Shown one piece after another: positions 20,750-30,702 of a stretch of DNA of 64,000 nucleotides (positions are counted from its first letter, which is position 1; every line of letters starts with the position of its first letter). Origin of the DNA: Glaciimonas immobilis (GTDB lineage: Bacteria > Pseudomonadota > Gammaproteobacteria > Burkholderiales > Burkholderiaceae_D). A model generated the notes under the pieces. It saw only the letters and a program-made list of their open reading frames with translations, had not been told where the DNA came from and ran no database searches. Location: positions 62,001-126,000 of the forward strand of contig NZ_JAAOZT010000003.1 of the NCBI RefSeq assembly GCF_011947285.1. Reading direction: 5' to 3'. The translations under genes and the position numbers were made by a program.

Positions 20750-22747
20750 GTGGTTTCGCTACCATTTGCCCTTTCACGTCGTTCGCGCCTTTTTTCTGAT
20801 CTTTTTGTCCCGCGCTTTAAAACCCGCGCTCGCCAGGCGATCTGGACACTCTCTACCGTAAGTGCAAGTATTGGCATAGGCCTTTGTCCCGCACCGAATG
20901 TCTTCGCCTCCAATTTTTCACAAATAATTTTTTTTGGGGACTCATTGACAGACAGCGGGTATTTTTCGGGCGTTGGCCAACAACCATCATTTACAACCAA
21001 CCCCGATTTACCCTGGTCTCAAGTACTGGCAAGGCAAAATGGCTTGAAAGCCGACCCTGCGTTTGTCCTGACAAACAAGGGGGTCACAACGCGCGGTGGA
21101 ACCAATTATGCTATTGGCGGGGCGCGCGTCAGTCGACCTGGATTCCATGAACTATTCCCATTAATTCCTTCCGCAACCGACCAAATTAATACCTATCTGG
21201 CCAGCCATCCGCAACCGGACAAAAAAGCGTTATTCAGTATATGGGCGGGGGCCAACGATGTTTTCGTTTACACGGAACAGAACGCCGCCGGATTGCTTCC
21301 TTTCCAGTCGCCCGCAACGCAAGCGGCCACCGCACGGCTAATTATTGGGGATGTGGCAGGTGAAGCAGTTAACGTCGCAGGTTTAATTGGCAGATTGCAA
21401 CACGCTGGCGTTAGTAAAGTAATGGTGCTGAACTTACCGGATATTGGCAGCACACCGCTCGCGGCCCACCTCGGATTACAACGTCTCTGGACTGCCGCGT
21501 CCTATACATTTAATCAAACCTTAAATCAAAGTATCGACAAGTTGGGCGGCGATATCATTGCATTGGATACGTTTAGTTTGCTAAATGAGGTCAAACGGAC
21601 GCCGGGGTTATATGGCTTTAAAAACGTCACTTCTGAAGCCTGCACTTCGGTAGGAGCGTTAGGTACGATCGCTGCTGGCCTTTGCACCAGAGACACTTTG
21701 GTAGAGCCTGATGCTAATCGCACTTACCTGTTTGCCGATGGCGTCCATCCTACCGGCGCGGCGCATGCCATTCTCGCGCAGTACGTGCAGTCCGTATTAG
21801 TGGCGCCATCGCAAATCAGTATGCTGGCAGCCGCACCATTCGTCGGTGCCCAGGCCCAGACCACAGCGATTGATAATCGGTTCAGATTATTTGCAGACAG
21901 CCCAACTATCGTGGGCAAGCCGCAAGCCTATGCGGTAGTCAACAACCTCCGGCAAAATTACCAAAAAACAGACAATATGCAAGGCTTGGAAGGCTCTGTT
22001 AACAGCGCAACTGTCGGTATCGATTACGCGTTGGATCCCCATTGGATGATCGGCGCTGCATTTGGTTACGGACAGAATAAAGCCGGTTTTGGCAGCAATA
22101 CCGGGCACTTCAAACTGGACCAAAATATGCTTGCGGCTTATACCCAGTATCGTACTGGCGCTTGGGCAATCAATGCCACGGGTCTGGCAGGTTTGCTCCA
22201 GTACAACAACGTAACCCGCAGCATCGCGCTAGGCCCAGCAATACGGAGTGAAACCGGAAAAACGGCGGGCAATCAATTACTTATGCGCCTAGGCACGCAA
22301 TATGACGTTGACATCGGTCTCGCAACCCTCAGCCCTGTTGTGAACTTAACCTGGCAGCAGGTAAAAGTCGACGGCTACGATGAAATGGGCAACGACAGTA
22401 CGGCGATGCACTTTGATCAGCAAACCCGTACATCGTTGAGGTCTGGCTTAGGTCTGCAATTTACCTCAAGTCGGGCGATGGGCTCTTATTTCATCCAGCC
22501 GTTCGCCAAAGTAACGTGGGAAAAAGAGTATAAAAACACGCCGAATGATGTCCGCGCGCACATAGTCGGCATGGGCGGCAGTTTCGGCATGCCCGCATAT
22601 CGGGGTCCTGTGAATACCGCGCGTCTGGAATTGGGCGCCAACATCAAATTGCCAGCAAGCACCACAGCGTTCGTCGCCTACAGCGGGGAGTTTGCGGGTG
22701 GCAGTAAAAACAACGCCTTTCAACTGGGCGTAAATAAGCTGTTTTAA
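20750..22747 (+). CDS. GDSL-esterase autotransporter (EstA-like)
   Basis: The passenger is a GDSL/SGNH lipase-esterase: FFGDSLTDSG with the nucleophile Ser (about residue 65), GANDVF with the conserved Asn, and DGVHPTGAAH with the Asp-His pair. The last ~270 residues form an autotransporter beta-barrel ending in Phe (GVNKLF). I prefer GTG 20750 as start because GAGGAGA lies six bases upstream; this gives 665 residues. The N-terminus is long and basic before the hydrophobic core, like an extended signal peptide, with likely cleavage near NVFA-SNF. A surface-anchored esterase is inferred. Confidence 0.9.
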   Translation: MVSLPFALSRRSRLFSDLFVPRFKTRARQAIWTLSTVSASIGIGLCPAPNVFASNFSQIIFFGDSLTDSGYFSGVGQQPSFTTNPDLPWSQVLARQNGLKADPAFVLTNKGVTTRGGTNYAIGGARVSRPGFHELFPLIPSATDQINTYLASHPQPDKKALFSIWAGANDVFVYTEQNAAGLLPFQSPATQAATARLIIGDVAGEAVNVAGLIGRLQHAGVSKVMVLNLPDIGSTPLAAHLGLQRLWTAASYTFNQTLNQSIDKLGGDIIALDTFSLLNEVKRTPGLYGFKNVTSEACTSVGALGTIAAGLCTRDTLVEPDANRTYLFADGVHPTGAAHAILAQYVQSVLVAPSQISMLAAAPFVGAQAQTTAIDNRFRLFADSPTIVGKPQAYAVVNNLRQNYQKTDNMQGLEGSVNSATVGIDYALDPHWMIGAAFGYGQNKAGFGSNTGHFKLDQNMLAAYTQYRTGAWAINATGLAGLLQYNNVTRSIALGPAIRSETGKTAGNQLLMRLGTQYDVDIGLATLSPVVNLTWQQVKVDGYDEMGNDSTAMHFDQQTRTSLRSGLGLQFTSSRAMGSYFIQPFAKVTWEKEYKNTPNDVRAHIVGMGGSFGMPAYRGPVNTARLELGANIKLPASTTAFVAYSGEFAGGSKNNAFQLGVNKLF

Positions 22748-22773
22748 TAGTTAAACCGACATGTGATGTCGAC

Positions 22774-22813
22774 GCGGGTCCGGTACACTTAAAAGCGGAC
22801 CCACGCTGATTTT
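22774..22813 (+). terminator. Terminator-like hairpin after the autotransporter
   Basis: GGGTCCG (22776-22782) pairs with CGGACCC (22796-22802), with extra GC pairs beyond a bulge, followed by TGATTTT. The T-run is short. Confidence 0.6.
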
Positions 22814-23244
22814 GTTAAAAAATTTACAAAGCGCGTTTGACAACACGCAGGCCCGGCCCTCCGAAAATTACGGTGGCCGGTCAACGTACGGTCAATAAAT
22901 ACTGCATCAGGGTTGCGCCAATGCAGCGCGTACCGCACACAAGCGTACCACTTAACAAAATCTCACAGATATAGCGGGCTTTTGACGCTCCCCTTTAGGA
23001 AAACACCTTCCGACAGAGTTACAATAGGCATCCTTTTGAACAAATTCCTGCAAAGCTGGTGAAGACTGCCCGGTTGCGTTGATATTGTTGCAAGCCAGTC
23101 GTGCGCACTGTAGAACATCTGTGTGGTGCGTCCTGGTTCCGCATTTAACTTATTACAGGTTCCGACTAGCAGACAAGTTTGTGTCAGTCTATATACGGCG
23201 TCGGGCCTGTCTGTATCTGTACCTATTGATCTAGAAAGATTTTC
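22814..23244. other. Intergenic region upstream of ychF
   Basis: About 430 bases with no ORF of note; it presumably holds the ychF promoter. No motif I can name. Confidence 0.5.
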
Positions 23245-24336
23245 ATGAGTCTCAAGTGCGGTATCGTCGGCCTACCTAACGTTGGCAAATCCACCCTATT
23301 CAATGCACTGACCAAAGCAGGCATTCCGGCAGAAAACTACCCATTCTGCACCATCGAACCCAACGTCGGCATGGTCGAAGTTCCGGACCCACGGTTGGCG
23401 GCGCTGGCGCTGATTGTCAAGCCCGAGCGGATTTTGCCAGCCACGGTCGAGTTTGTGGATATTGCAGGTCTGGTCGCTGGCGCATCCAAAGGCGAAGGCC
23501 TGGGTAACCAGTTTCTCGCCCACATCCGTGAAACAGACGCCATCGTTAACGTCGTGCGCTGCTTTGAAGACGACAATGTGATTCACGTCGCTGGCAAAGT
23601 AAGTCCATTAGACGACATTGAAGTCATCCAGACCGAACTGGCGCTGGCCGACATGGGAACGGTCGAAAAAGCGATTCATCGCGAGAACAAAAAAGCCCGC
23701 TCTGGCGACAAAGACGCCGCCAAACTGGTCGCGATTCTGGAGCGTCTGATGCCAGAACTGAATCAAGCCAAGCCAGTGCGTGCCTGCGGTCTGGATGAGG
23801 AAGAAATGGCCCTGATCAAGCCGCTGTGCCTGATCACTGCAAAACCGGCGATGTATGTCGCCAACGTGTCGGATACCGGTTTCACCAATAATCCTTTGCT
23901 GGATCAATTGACCGCCTACGCGGCATCGCAAAATGCGCCGATGGTGCCCATCTGCGCGTCAATTGAATCAGAAATATCGGATCTGGACGAAGCGGATAAA
24001 CATGAATTTCTGGCCGACATGGGAATGGAAGAGCCCGGTCTGGATCGCTTGATCCGTGCTGCATTCAAGCTACTCGGTCTGCAAACCTATTTCACTGCCG
24101 GCGTCAAAGAAGTTCGCGCGTGGACCATCCATGTGGGCGACACCGGTCCGCAGGCTGCTGGCGTTATTCACACTGACTTCGAACGCGGCTTTATTCGCGC
24201 TCAAACGATTGCGTACGACGATTTCATCACCTTCAAGGGCGAATCCGGCGCGAAAGACGCAGGCAAGATGCGCGCTGAAGGTAAGGAATACGTAGTGAAA
24301 GATGGGGACGTTTTGAACTTCCTGTTTAACGTTTAA
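23245..24336 (+). CDS. ychF: Redox-regulated ATPase/GTPase of the Obg family
   Basis: YchF binds ATP in preference to GTP and associates with ribosomes. At 363 residues it has G1 [15 protein letters not shown] (residues ~8-22), G3 [20 protein letters not shown], the NVSD-type G4 region [10 protein letters not shown], and the C-terminal TGS domain ([16 protein letters not shown] to [11 protein letters not shown]). Start ATG 23245 matches the family N-terminus [15 protein letters not shown]. It is convergent with the FHA gene. Confidence 0.98.
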   Translation: MSLKCGIVGLPNVGKSTLFNALTKAGIPAENYPFCTIEPNVGMVEVPDPRLAALALIVKPERILPATVEFVDIAGLVAGASKGEGLGNQFLAHIRETDAIVNVVRCFEDDNVIHVAGKVSPLDDIEVIQTELALADMGTVEKAIHRENKKARSGDKDAAKLVAILERLMPELNQAKPVRACGLDEEEMALIKPLCLITAKPAMYVANVSDTGFTNNPLLDQLTAYAASQNAPMVPICASIESEISDLDEADKHEFLADMGMEEPGLDRLIRAAFKLLGLQTYFTAGVKEVRAWTIHVGDTGPQAAGVIHTDFERGFIRAQTIAYDDFITFKGESGAKDAGKMRAEGKEYVVKDGDVLNFLFNV

Positions 24337-24471
24337 TTTGACACTGGGGCGCTTGCGCTGATTTGCATTCTTGCGGTCAGCGTAAGCTTTGAAAGGGCTT
24401 GGAAGTGCCTTCAGCGCCAGGGGTTAGAAGCCTTTAGACGCCTTTGAATGCCGTTACCTTAGCCTGACACT

Positions 24472-25092
24472 TCAAGCGCCTATCTTCGAGCTGCAGGAAA
24501 ATTTCATTGTCGATCCGGCGATGCCAATAACATCCCCGTCTTTTAACGGACGTGCACCGATATCCAGTGGCGTGTCGTTGATGCAGGTGAAGGGTGTTCC
24601 TTCGACATGTGTCAGCTCAAAACTCTCTGCTCTTCTGGTGACAATGGCGACCTGCATTCCCGGTCGGCCTATCGTCGTAAGCACCTTGGTCAACGCTATT
24701 ATTTTGCCTGTACTGGGTCCGTCCAGAACGGTAATGGTGGCGTCGCGCTGCGTTATCGGCAACTCTTCGTGGCGATTATCAAGACCACGTTTACCATCGA
24801 GGACGTCATCCACGATGTAAAGCAGTTTATAACCAGCCATCTGGATAACATCGTTGTGCTGCAATGCATGCCTGGTGACCGCCCGACCATTGACCTGCGT
24901 ACCATTGGTGCTATTGCGGTCCTCCAGCAAGGCCTCGTTAATACCAGCAATAATGACCGCATGGTCGCCACTAATGGTAGGACTGTCGATTACCAGATCG
25001 TTGTACGACTTGCGACCAATGGTGGTACGTTCCTTGTGCAGCGCCATCTCTCGCACTACATTGCCGGCTTGGGTCAAGATGATCTTCGCCAT
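24472..25092 (-). CDS. FHA-domain protein
   Basis: The N-terminal ~90 residues are a standard forkhead-associated domain that binds phosphothreonine: TTIGRKSYNDLVID, then SGDHAVI and NSTNGTQVNGR. The second half (TTIGRPGMQVAIVTRRAE to LKDGDVIGIAG) looks like a second, more degenerate FHA domain. ATG 25092 (MAKIILTQAG) is chosen over the extended frame from 25119. 206 residues. It lies downstream of a PP2C phosphatase in the same direction, suggesting a Ser/Thr phospho-signalling pair; no Ser/Thr kinase is in the window. Confidence 0.88.
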   Translation of the reverse strand: MAKIILTQAGNVVREMALHKERTTIGRKSYNDLVIDSPTISGDHAVIIAGINEALLEDRNSTNGTQVNGRAVTRHALQHNDVIQMAGYKLLYIVDDVLDGKRGLDNRHEELPITQRDATITVLDGPSTGKIIALTKVLTTIGRPGMQVAIVTRRAESFELTHVEGTPFTCINDTPLDIGARPLKDGDVIGIAGSTMKFSCSSKIGA

Positions 25093-25254
25093 GCCTCTCT
25101 CTCCTGTACACGGGAACAACGGGATACAAAGTTGTTCTGAATATTTTAAATTTTATGGCGTTACAAACGTCTTGCTCTGCCACTTGGTCAAGAGGACATA
25201 AACTATGTAAAAAGTTACAGCTTTATAAGGTCATGAACCAGACTATTAACGACT

Positions 25255-26022
25255 TTAGTGCATGACATTTATCAATATTACGGAAATGTTATCCTGGCCG
25301 CCGTTATCATTGGCTGCTTCAACCAGTCGGTCTGAGGCCGTTGCGATATCTCTGTCGGCAAAGTTAATGATGACTAATATCTGCGCTGAAGAAAGTCGAT
25401 CGGTTAAACCGTCGGAGCACAATATAAAAAGGTCGCCTGCTTGTATTGCATGCTCATCGATATCTACTTTAAGCTGCTGGGCGACGCCCACCGCACGCGT
25501 AATGATATTGCGATTTGTCGCGATCGCTGCTTGCTCGGGCTTCAGCAACCCTGCCGTAATTTGCTCTTGCACCACTGAGTGATCACGCGTCAATTGCCGC
25601 ATCTCCCCATTCCGTATCAAGTACGCACGCGAATCGCCCACGTGGGCGATGCTAACGCAGTCCTCCTGGAACCAGGCGAGCACCACAGTCGTGCCCATGC
25701 CGCGGTATTCCGGCTGCTGTCGAGCTGATTCAATAATTGCGGTGTTCGCTTTTCTGACGGCCTGCATTAAACATAGCCGGCGCACGGCGGGTTGGTCGTC
25801 GGGATGACTGTATTCGTTCTCCAGCAAAAGCTGCTGCACCGCATCCATGATCGTGGTGACAGCGATATTACTGGCAACCTCGCCAGCATTATATCCGCCC
25901 ATACCATCGGCCAAAATAGCTAGCTGCAAGCTCTCACTTATCGCAACGGCATCTTCATTCTCCGGCCGCACTCTACCCACATCAGTCTTGGCATAAAATT
26001 CAAATCGTAAGGTACTGGACAT
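25255..26022 (-). CDS. PP2C-family Ser/Thr protein phosphatase
   Basis: The 255-residue cytoplasmic phosphatase of the Stp1/PrpC type has the PP2C metal-binding motifs: RPENEDAVAI, ILADGMGGYNAGEVAS, HVGDSRAYLIRNG, LFILCSDGLTD and GGQDNISVILI. The metal-coordinating Asp residues are intact, so it is expected to be active. It lies 162 bases upstream of the FHA gene and likely forms a unit with it. The cognate kinase is not visible. Confidence 0.93.
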   Translation of the reverse strand: MSSTLRFEFYAKTDVGRVRPENEDAVAISESLQLAILADGMGGYNAGEVASNIAVTTIMDAVQQLLLENEYSHPDDQPAVRRLCLMQAVRKANTAIIESARQQPEYRGMGTTVVLAWFQEDCVSIAHVGDSRAYLIRNGEMRQLTRDHSVVQEQITAGLLKPEQAAIATNRNIITRAVGVAQQLKVDIDEHAIQAGDLFILCSDGLTDRLSSAQILVIINFADRDIATASDRLVEAANDNGGQDNISVILINVMH

Positions 26023-26034
26023 GTTAAGTAATGA

Positions 26035-26187
26035 TCAAGGATAATTTTTGAGTGGACATTCAGATTGGAGCAACTCTGAAATCAGATTAAAGGGTTGGTA
26101 CAGCCAATAAAGAATAAAGAAAGCCAGAATAAGGCAAACATAAATCTTAACAAGCTCGGATCGTCTCTCATCCGATTTTACCCCCAT
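26035..26187 (-). CDS. Possible 50-aa single-pass membrane protein upstream of the PP2C gene
   Basis: ATG 26187 to TGA 26035, 12 bases before the phosphatase start and in the same direction. The product has a charged N-terminus (VKSDERRSELVK) and a strongly hydrophobic segment, IYVCLILAFFILYWLY (residues ~15-30), as expected for a small membrane protein. A GGAG lies rather far upstream (15 bases), which weakens the start. No family recognised. Hydrophobicity and position are the only support. Confidence 0.35.
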   Translation of the reverse strand: MGVKSDERRSELVKIYVCLILAFFILYWLYQPFNLISELLQSECPLKNYP

Positions 26188-26590
26188 AACAAGATAAAAC
26201 GGCTCCAACTTTCTGAAGGTAATCGGAAGTCGCCAATGGAGAATGTTTAGCGTATATGGGCGACGCTATAGTATAAACTCGCGCCCTGACGACCACGCGT
26301 AAAATCAATACTTCTTTTGGAACGTGCGGGACCTTTCAAATGCTACAAACTACCTTATGCGCTATTGCAATGGGGACATGCTTAAGATCCTGCCGGCTGC
26401 TGCGGTTTGAGCGCGCTGACTTGATGACACGCAATACGTCCCCTAGGGTGGTATCGTATACCTAAGATAAATTTTGGTGGATCGCAGGAAGGTCTGGCAA
26501 TTTCCTGAAGTATCAAAAACTAAAGGAGCCGAAGCTCCTTTAGTTTTATATTGCCTTACGAAAAATATCGCAAATACCGCAAATATAAAT
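26188..26590. other. Intergenic region between sucD and the PP2C unit
   Basis: About 400 bases holding the sucCD terminator (26516-26547) and presumably the promoter of the PP2C-FHA unit. No other gene seen. Confidence 0.6.
26516..26547 (-). terminator. Strong terminator of sucCD with UUCG tetraloop
   Basis: On the minus strand AAAACTAAAGGAGC, loop TTCG, GCTCCTTTAGTTTT forms a perfect 14-bp stem with the very stable C(UUCG)G loop, 44 bases after the sucD stop. The flanking A/T bases make it work on both strands. Confidence 0.92.
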
Positions 26591-27472
26591 TTACAGCATT
26601 GCCATCAACAAGCGTGCCATTTCCGATGGATTCTTGGTGGTTTTGATACCGCAAGCTTCCATGATGTCGAGTTTGGCTTGCGCTGTATCGGCACCGCCAG
26701 AAATTAACGCACCAGCGTGACCCATACGTTTGCCAGCGGGGGCAGTGACGCCAGCGATAAAGTTGACGACTGGCTTTTTCATATTGTCTTTGATCCAGTA
26801 AGCCGCGTTGGCTTCATCCGGGCCGCCGATTTCACCAATCATGATGACCGCGTCGGTGTCAGGATCGTCATTGAACATCTTCATGATGTCGATGTGCTTC
26901 AGGCCGTTGATTGGATCGCCACCGATACCAACCGCGGATGATTGACCCAGACCCAGCGCGGTCAATTGACCAACTGCTTCATACGTCAATGTGCCCGAAC
27001 GCGAGACCACCCCGATACGGCCTTTTTTGTGAATATGGCCTGGCATGATGCCGATTTTGATTTCGTCAGGAGTGATCAGACCTGGACAATTTGGTCCAAG
27101 CAGCAAAGTCTTGCTACCGGATTTGGCCATACGGTTTTTTAATGCCAGCATATCGCGCACGGGAATACCTTCCGTAATACAGATTGCTAGATCCAGTTCC
27201 GCTTCTACGGCTTCCCAAATCGCTGCTGCCGCGCCTGCTGGCGGAACATAAATCACCGAAACGTTGGCACCGGTGGCGGCCTTGGCTTCTGCGACGTTAG
27301 CAAAAATAGGAATGCCGTCGAAATCTTCGCCAGCGCGTTTAGGGTTCACGCCCGCGACAAAAGCTTCTTTGCCATTTGCATAATCACGGCAACCGCGTGT
27401 GTGATATTGACCGGTTTTGCCAGTGATACCTTGGGTGACGACTTTTGTATCTTTGTTAATCAGGATCGACAT
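26591..27472 (-). CDS. sucD: Succinate-CoA ligase, alpha subunit
   Basis: TCA-cycle enzyme converting succinyl-CoA to succinate with ATP or GTP formation. The 293-residue subunit has the CoA-binding [40 protein letters not shown], and the phosphorylated-His motif region [10 protein letters not shown] near the C-terminus. Follows sucC by 107 bases in one transcript, and a strong terminator ends the unit. Confidence 0.98.
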   Translation of the reverse strand: MSILINKDTKVVTQGITGKTGQYHTRGCRDYANGKEAFVAGVNPKRAGEDFDGIPIFANVAEAKAATGANVSVIYVPPAGAAAAIWEAVEAELDLAICITEGIPVRDMLALKNRMAKSGSKTLLLGPNCPGLITPDEIKIGIMPGHIHKKGRIGVVSRSGTLTYEAVGQLTALGLGQSSAVGIGGDPINGLKHIDIMKMFNDDPDTDAVIMIGEIGGPDEANAAYWIKDNMKKPVVNFIAGVTAPAGKRMGHAGALISGGADTAQAKLDIMEACGIKTTKNPSEMARLLMAML

Positions 27473-27579
27473 GTTTGTTCCTTGCCTTATTTTTGAACGT
27501 GAATCAATTTGTCAGTTGATTGCCAAATTAATCATCGCTAAATTCTCAGATCGCTAAATGCAATGCGCTTATTTATTGA

Positions 27580-28746
27580 TTACTGACCGTTAGCTGCAGC
27601 AACAACTTTCTGCGCCGCTTCTTCCATGCTGTCAGCGGCAATGATAGGCAAGCCCGATTCTGCCAGCAATTTTTTGCCGATTTCTTCGTTCGTACCCTTC
27701 ATGCGCACAACCAGTGGCACGCTCAAAGAAACCGCCTTCGATGCCGCAATCACGCCTTCAGCGATCACGTCACAGCGCATGATGCCGCCGAAAATATTTA
27801 CCAGAATGGCTTTCAAATCAGGATTTTTCAGCATGATCTTGAACGCTTCGGTCACTTTTTCTGCTGTTGCACCACCGCCGACGTCGAGGAAGTTGGCCGG
27901 CTCGCCGCCGAACAACTTGATCGTGTCCATGGTCGCCATCGCCAGGCCAGCGCCGTTGACCAGGCAACCGATATTACCGTCCAGCGAGATATAGGCCAGA
28001 TCGAATTTCGATGCTTCTACTTCTGCTGGGTCTTCTTCATCCAGATCGCGATACGCGACGATTTCCGGCTGACGATACAGAGCATTAGGATCAAAGTTGA
28101 ATTTTGCATCCAGAGCGATGATTTTGCCTGAACCGGTAACGATCAACGGATTGATTTCGGCAAGTGAGCAATCGGTATCCCAATACGCTTTGTAAAGACC
28201 TTGCAGCTGCACCCGAGCGTCAGCGATAGAGCCCGCTGGCACGCCGATTCTGGCAGAAATACTATCCGCGTCAGCGTCGGTCAATCCTGTCGATGGATCA
28301 ATCACCACCTGATGGATTTTTTCAGGATGGCTTGCTGCGACTTCTTCAATATCCATGCCGCCTTCGCTCGATGCCATTAGCACCACACGCTGGCTTACAC
28401 GGTCAGTGACCATACTGACGTATAGCTCTTGCTTGATATCCGCGCCTTCTTCGATCAACAGACGACGGACCTTTTGACCTTCTGGGCCAGTTTGGTGCGT
28501 GATCAGTTGCATGCCTAGGATTTCATTGGCAAATTCGCGCACTTGCTCGAGCGATTTAGCTACTTTTACGCCGCCGCCTTTACCGCGTCCTCCTGCGTGG
28601 ATTTGCGCCTTCACGACCCATACCGAGCCACCGAGAGTTTCAGCAGCTTTAACGGCCTCATCGACGCTTAAGCACGGAATACCGCGTGGTGTTGTTACCC
28701 CAAATTTACGAAGAATTTCTTTGCCCTGATACTCATGGATTTTCAT
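27580..28746 (-). CDS. sucC: Succinate-CoA ligase [ADP-forming], beta subunit
   Basis: ATP-grasp subunit of succinyl-CoA synthetase. 388 residues, with the N-terminal [17 protein letters not shown], the ATP-grasp glycine loop [14 protein letters not shown], and the C-terminal [17 protein letters not shown] and [16 protein letters not shown] motifs. Start ATG 28746. Upstream of sucD in the same direction. Confidence 0.98.
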   Translation of the reverse strand: MKIHEYQGKEILRKFGVTTPRGIPCLSVDEAVKAAETLGGSVWVVKAQIHAGGRGKGGGVKVAKSLEQVREFANEILGMQLITHQTGPEGQKVRRLLIEEGADIKQELYVSMVTDRVSQRVVLMASSEGGMDIEEVAASHPEKIHQVVIDPSTGLTDADADSISARIGVPAGSIADARVQLQGLYKAYWDTDCSLAEINPLIVTGSGKIIALDAKFNFDPNALYRQPEIVAYRDLDEEDPAEVEASKFDLAYISLDGNIGCLVNGAGLAMATMDTIKLFGGEPANFLDVGGGATAEKVTEAFKIMLKNPDLKAILVNIFGGIMRCDVIAEGVIAASKAVSLSVPLVVRMKGTNEEIGKKLLAESGLPIIAADSMEEAAQKVVAAANGQ

Positions 28747-28827
28747 GCGAGCTTCCCTTCTGACGCTGATTTAAATTAACCTGCTGGTTGGACTGACAAA
28801 TGCAATGACAAATAATGACGAAAAAAA

Positions 28828-29577
28828 TCATTTACTGCGCTTACTGGACTCGATATCTGGGACTGCGTTTGATGCCTGGCTTAGTGCTTGATTTCGTGAT
28901 TGGCTCATTACTTTATTTTGTACCGGACTCGACGCGGGATGGGACGACAGGCCTGATATTAAATTTGATGCAGTGTCTTGTTCTGAAACCGATGCTATAG
29001 CTGGTACCAGCTCCATGGTCGGGTGGATTGCCCACCTTGGATAATACTTTGCAACGATTGCGCCGTCTCTGCGGAGCGCATGACAACTGCCTACCTGAAA
29101 CGGCTTTTTTTGACCTGCATCCGAGGTAGATTGATCGCCACTTTCAGGCGATTCACCAGAGAAAGCCTGGAGTGCTGCCGTCGGTAAGATTTGTGCCAAT
29201 TCAGTTAAATGGGTGCAACCCATTGCGCCGCCAATCCGCTCTCTCAAGGCATACCGAAAGCCTTTTAGCAAACACAAGCCAACCAGTTGATTGTAGGCGG
29301 GAGCGATCGTATTGCAATGCCCGGGATAAGGCACAGCCTCAGAATCTGCGGCGACTTCGACAATGTTGTATTCATGGTCCAACGTTAACCGCAACCATAA
29401 GTTGTGCAGAGGTTCACCGGCAGGCAAGACGCCACGGATCAACTTAAGTTCGCTGGATTTTATATCGGTAATGTGCGCGTCCAACTCCCATAAGCCATCT
29501 TCACGTATGAACGCGTCGATTTGTATGGTGCGCGTGTGCTGTAGCGCCCGGCGGGAATTAGAAGGTAATAGAGACAT
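28828..29577 (-). CDS. DUF2889-domain protein
   Basis: The 249-residue protein matches what I recall of DUF2889: an N-terminal segment RTIQIDAFIREDGLWELDAH followed by LTLDHEYNIVEVAADSEAVP, and the conserved GAMGCTHLTEL. The family often occurs near recA/recX and sucCD in Burkholderiales. Function unknown. The last ~60 residues are low-complexity and Ser/Gln-rich, without clear structure. No signal peptide. Confidence 0.75.
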   Translation of the reverse strand: MSLLPSNSRRALQHTRTIQIDAFIREDGLWELDAHITDIKSSELKLIRGVLPAGEPLHNLWLRLTLDHEYNIVEVAADSEAVPYPGHCNTIAPAYNQLVGLCLLKGFRYALRERIGGAMGCTHLTELAQILPTAALQAFSGESPESGDQSTSDAGQKKPFQVGSCHALRRDGAIVAKYYPRWAIHPTMELVPAIASVSEQDTASNLISGLSSHPASSPVQNKVMSQSRNQALSQASNAVPDIESSKRSK

Positions 29578-30149
29578 TTTGATGGTCTGATTTGCTTATC
29601 GCTACTACAGTTTCTATAGTAGCTGCCGCTCCTGCGGTTTGCAAAAAACCTCAAAATTGTAGCACAGCTGGAGGGAATTGGTGAGGTAGTGTGCGTTGCA
29701 GCAAATTGCATCGGATTGAATCACTTTCTATCGTCGCCTTTCTAACTGAACGACATAACACATAAATTATTTAATTAACATTTTTTCAATTTGGAAGGAC
29801 ACGGTTGCTGTGAGCGACGTAAAGCAAAGCCATAAGGTAATGGAGTGGATTAAGGAGGGGATTAAATGGGGCAAAGTAACCGCACGAGGTAAGAATAATT
29901 AGCCGTAGCAGTAAACCAAGCCCTAAACATAATCAGCTAATCTACTTTAAAAACAACGGACAAATGGACTCACCAATGAAAAAGACGGTGTATGTAAGAA
30001 CGCTATATTTTCAGCTTTAAATTAATGCAGTTTTAATGCAGATCCATTCTGAAGCGACGTTCATATCATAAGTACCGTCACGGGTCTCCCTATTCAATGC
30101 GACCCAATACACCGTTCGATCCAGTCTGCGCTACTGCCTTTACCGACAC
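29578..30149. other. Intergenic region recX / DUF2889
   Basis: About 570 bases, AT-rich, with one possible 30-codon ORF (29810-29902). Otherwise no gene seen. Confidence 0.5.
29810..29902 (+). CDS. Possible 30-aa micropeptide
   Basis: GTG 29810 to TAG 29902 with GGAAGGA ten bases upstream. The product is very basic, with VMEWIKEGIKWGKVTARG as its main part, which could form an amphipathic helix. No family recognised; could be chance. Confidence 0.2.
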   Translation: MSDVKQSHKVMEWIKEGIKWGKVTARGKNN

Positions 30150-30626
30150 TCACCCAGTCTCGTCTTCATCGAAATCGATATCATCGCCGCCGCTCTTTAT
30201 CGCAGCCTGTATCGCGCGATGAGAAAAGCCACGCTGCAATAAAAAACGCATTTGCTTCATGCGCTCGTTAGCGTCAACTGGCTGATGCCCGAATTTTCTT
30301 TGCCATACTTCGCGGGCACGGGCGACCTCTCCGTCCGCAAGTTGTGTCTTAAGCGAATTAATCGCCTCGGCGTTAATACCGTGGCTTTTTAATTCCATAA
30401 CGATGCGGCTATTTCCGTATCGTGCTGCCCGACGGTGGACGAGCGATTCTGAAAATCGCTCTTGGGATAGAAATTTCGACGCCTCCAACCAGTCCAGCAA
30501 CACCTCAACATTATCGCCCTCCTGTATATACCGCGATAGCTTGCGCGATAACTCCATGCGACTATGCTCACGCATCGATAAATATCGAAGCGCACGAGAT
30601 TTAAGGCTGATTGTCGGTTTTGCCAT
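30150..30626 (-). CDS. recX: Regulatory protein RecX
   Basis: Binds RecA filaments and limits their extension. ATG 30626 ([20 protein letters not shown]) is preferred over the TTG-initiated extension to 30647. Three-helix repeats typical of RecX are visible: [33 protein letters not shown], and [19 protein letters not shown]. 158 residues. Directly downstream of recA (76-base gap), as is usual, so probably co-transcribed under SOS control. Confidence 0.95.
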   Translation of the reverse strand: MAKPTISLKSRALRYLSMREHSRMELSRKLSRYIQEGDNVEVLLDWLEASKFLSQERFSESLVHRRAARYGNSRIVMELKSHGINAEAINSLKTQLADGEVARAREVWQRKFGHQPVDANERMKQMRFLLQRGFSHRAIQAAIKSGGDDIDFDEDETG

Positions 30627-30702
30627 TACTGAATGCGGTTCCCACAAATTAAAAATCGAACCGAAAACATGGCGCTTTCAGTTCGATTTTGCACAACTAC
30701 GC

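Noticed and set aside
28690-28710. Near-copy of the 15-base GGGGGTAAC motif
   Set aside because: It lies inside sucC and encodes conserved residues (KFGVT), so it is a coding coincidence with one G fewer.
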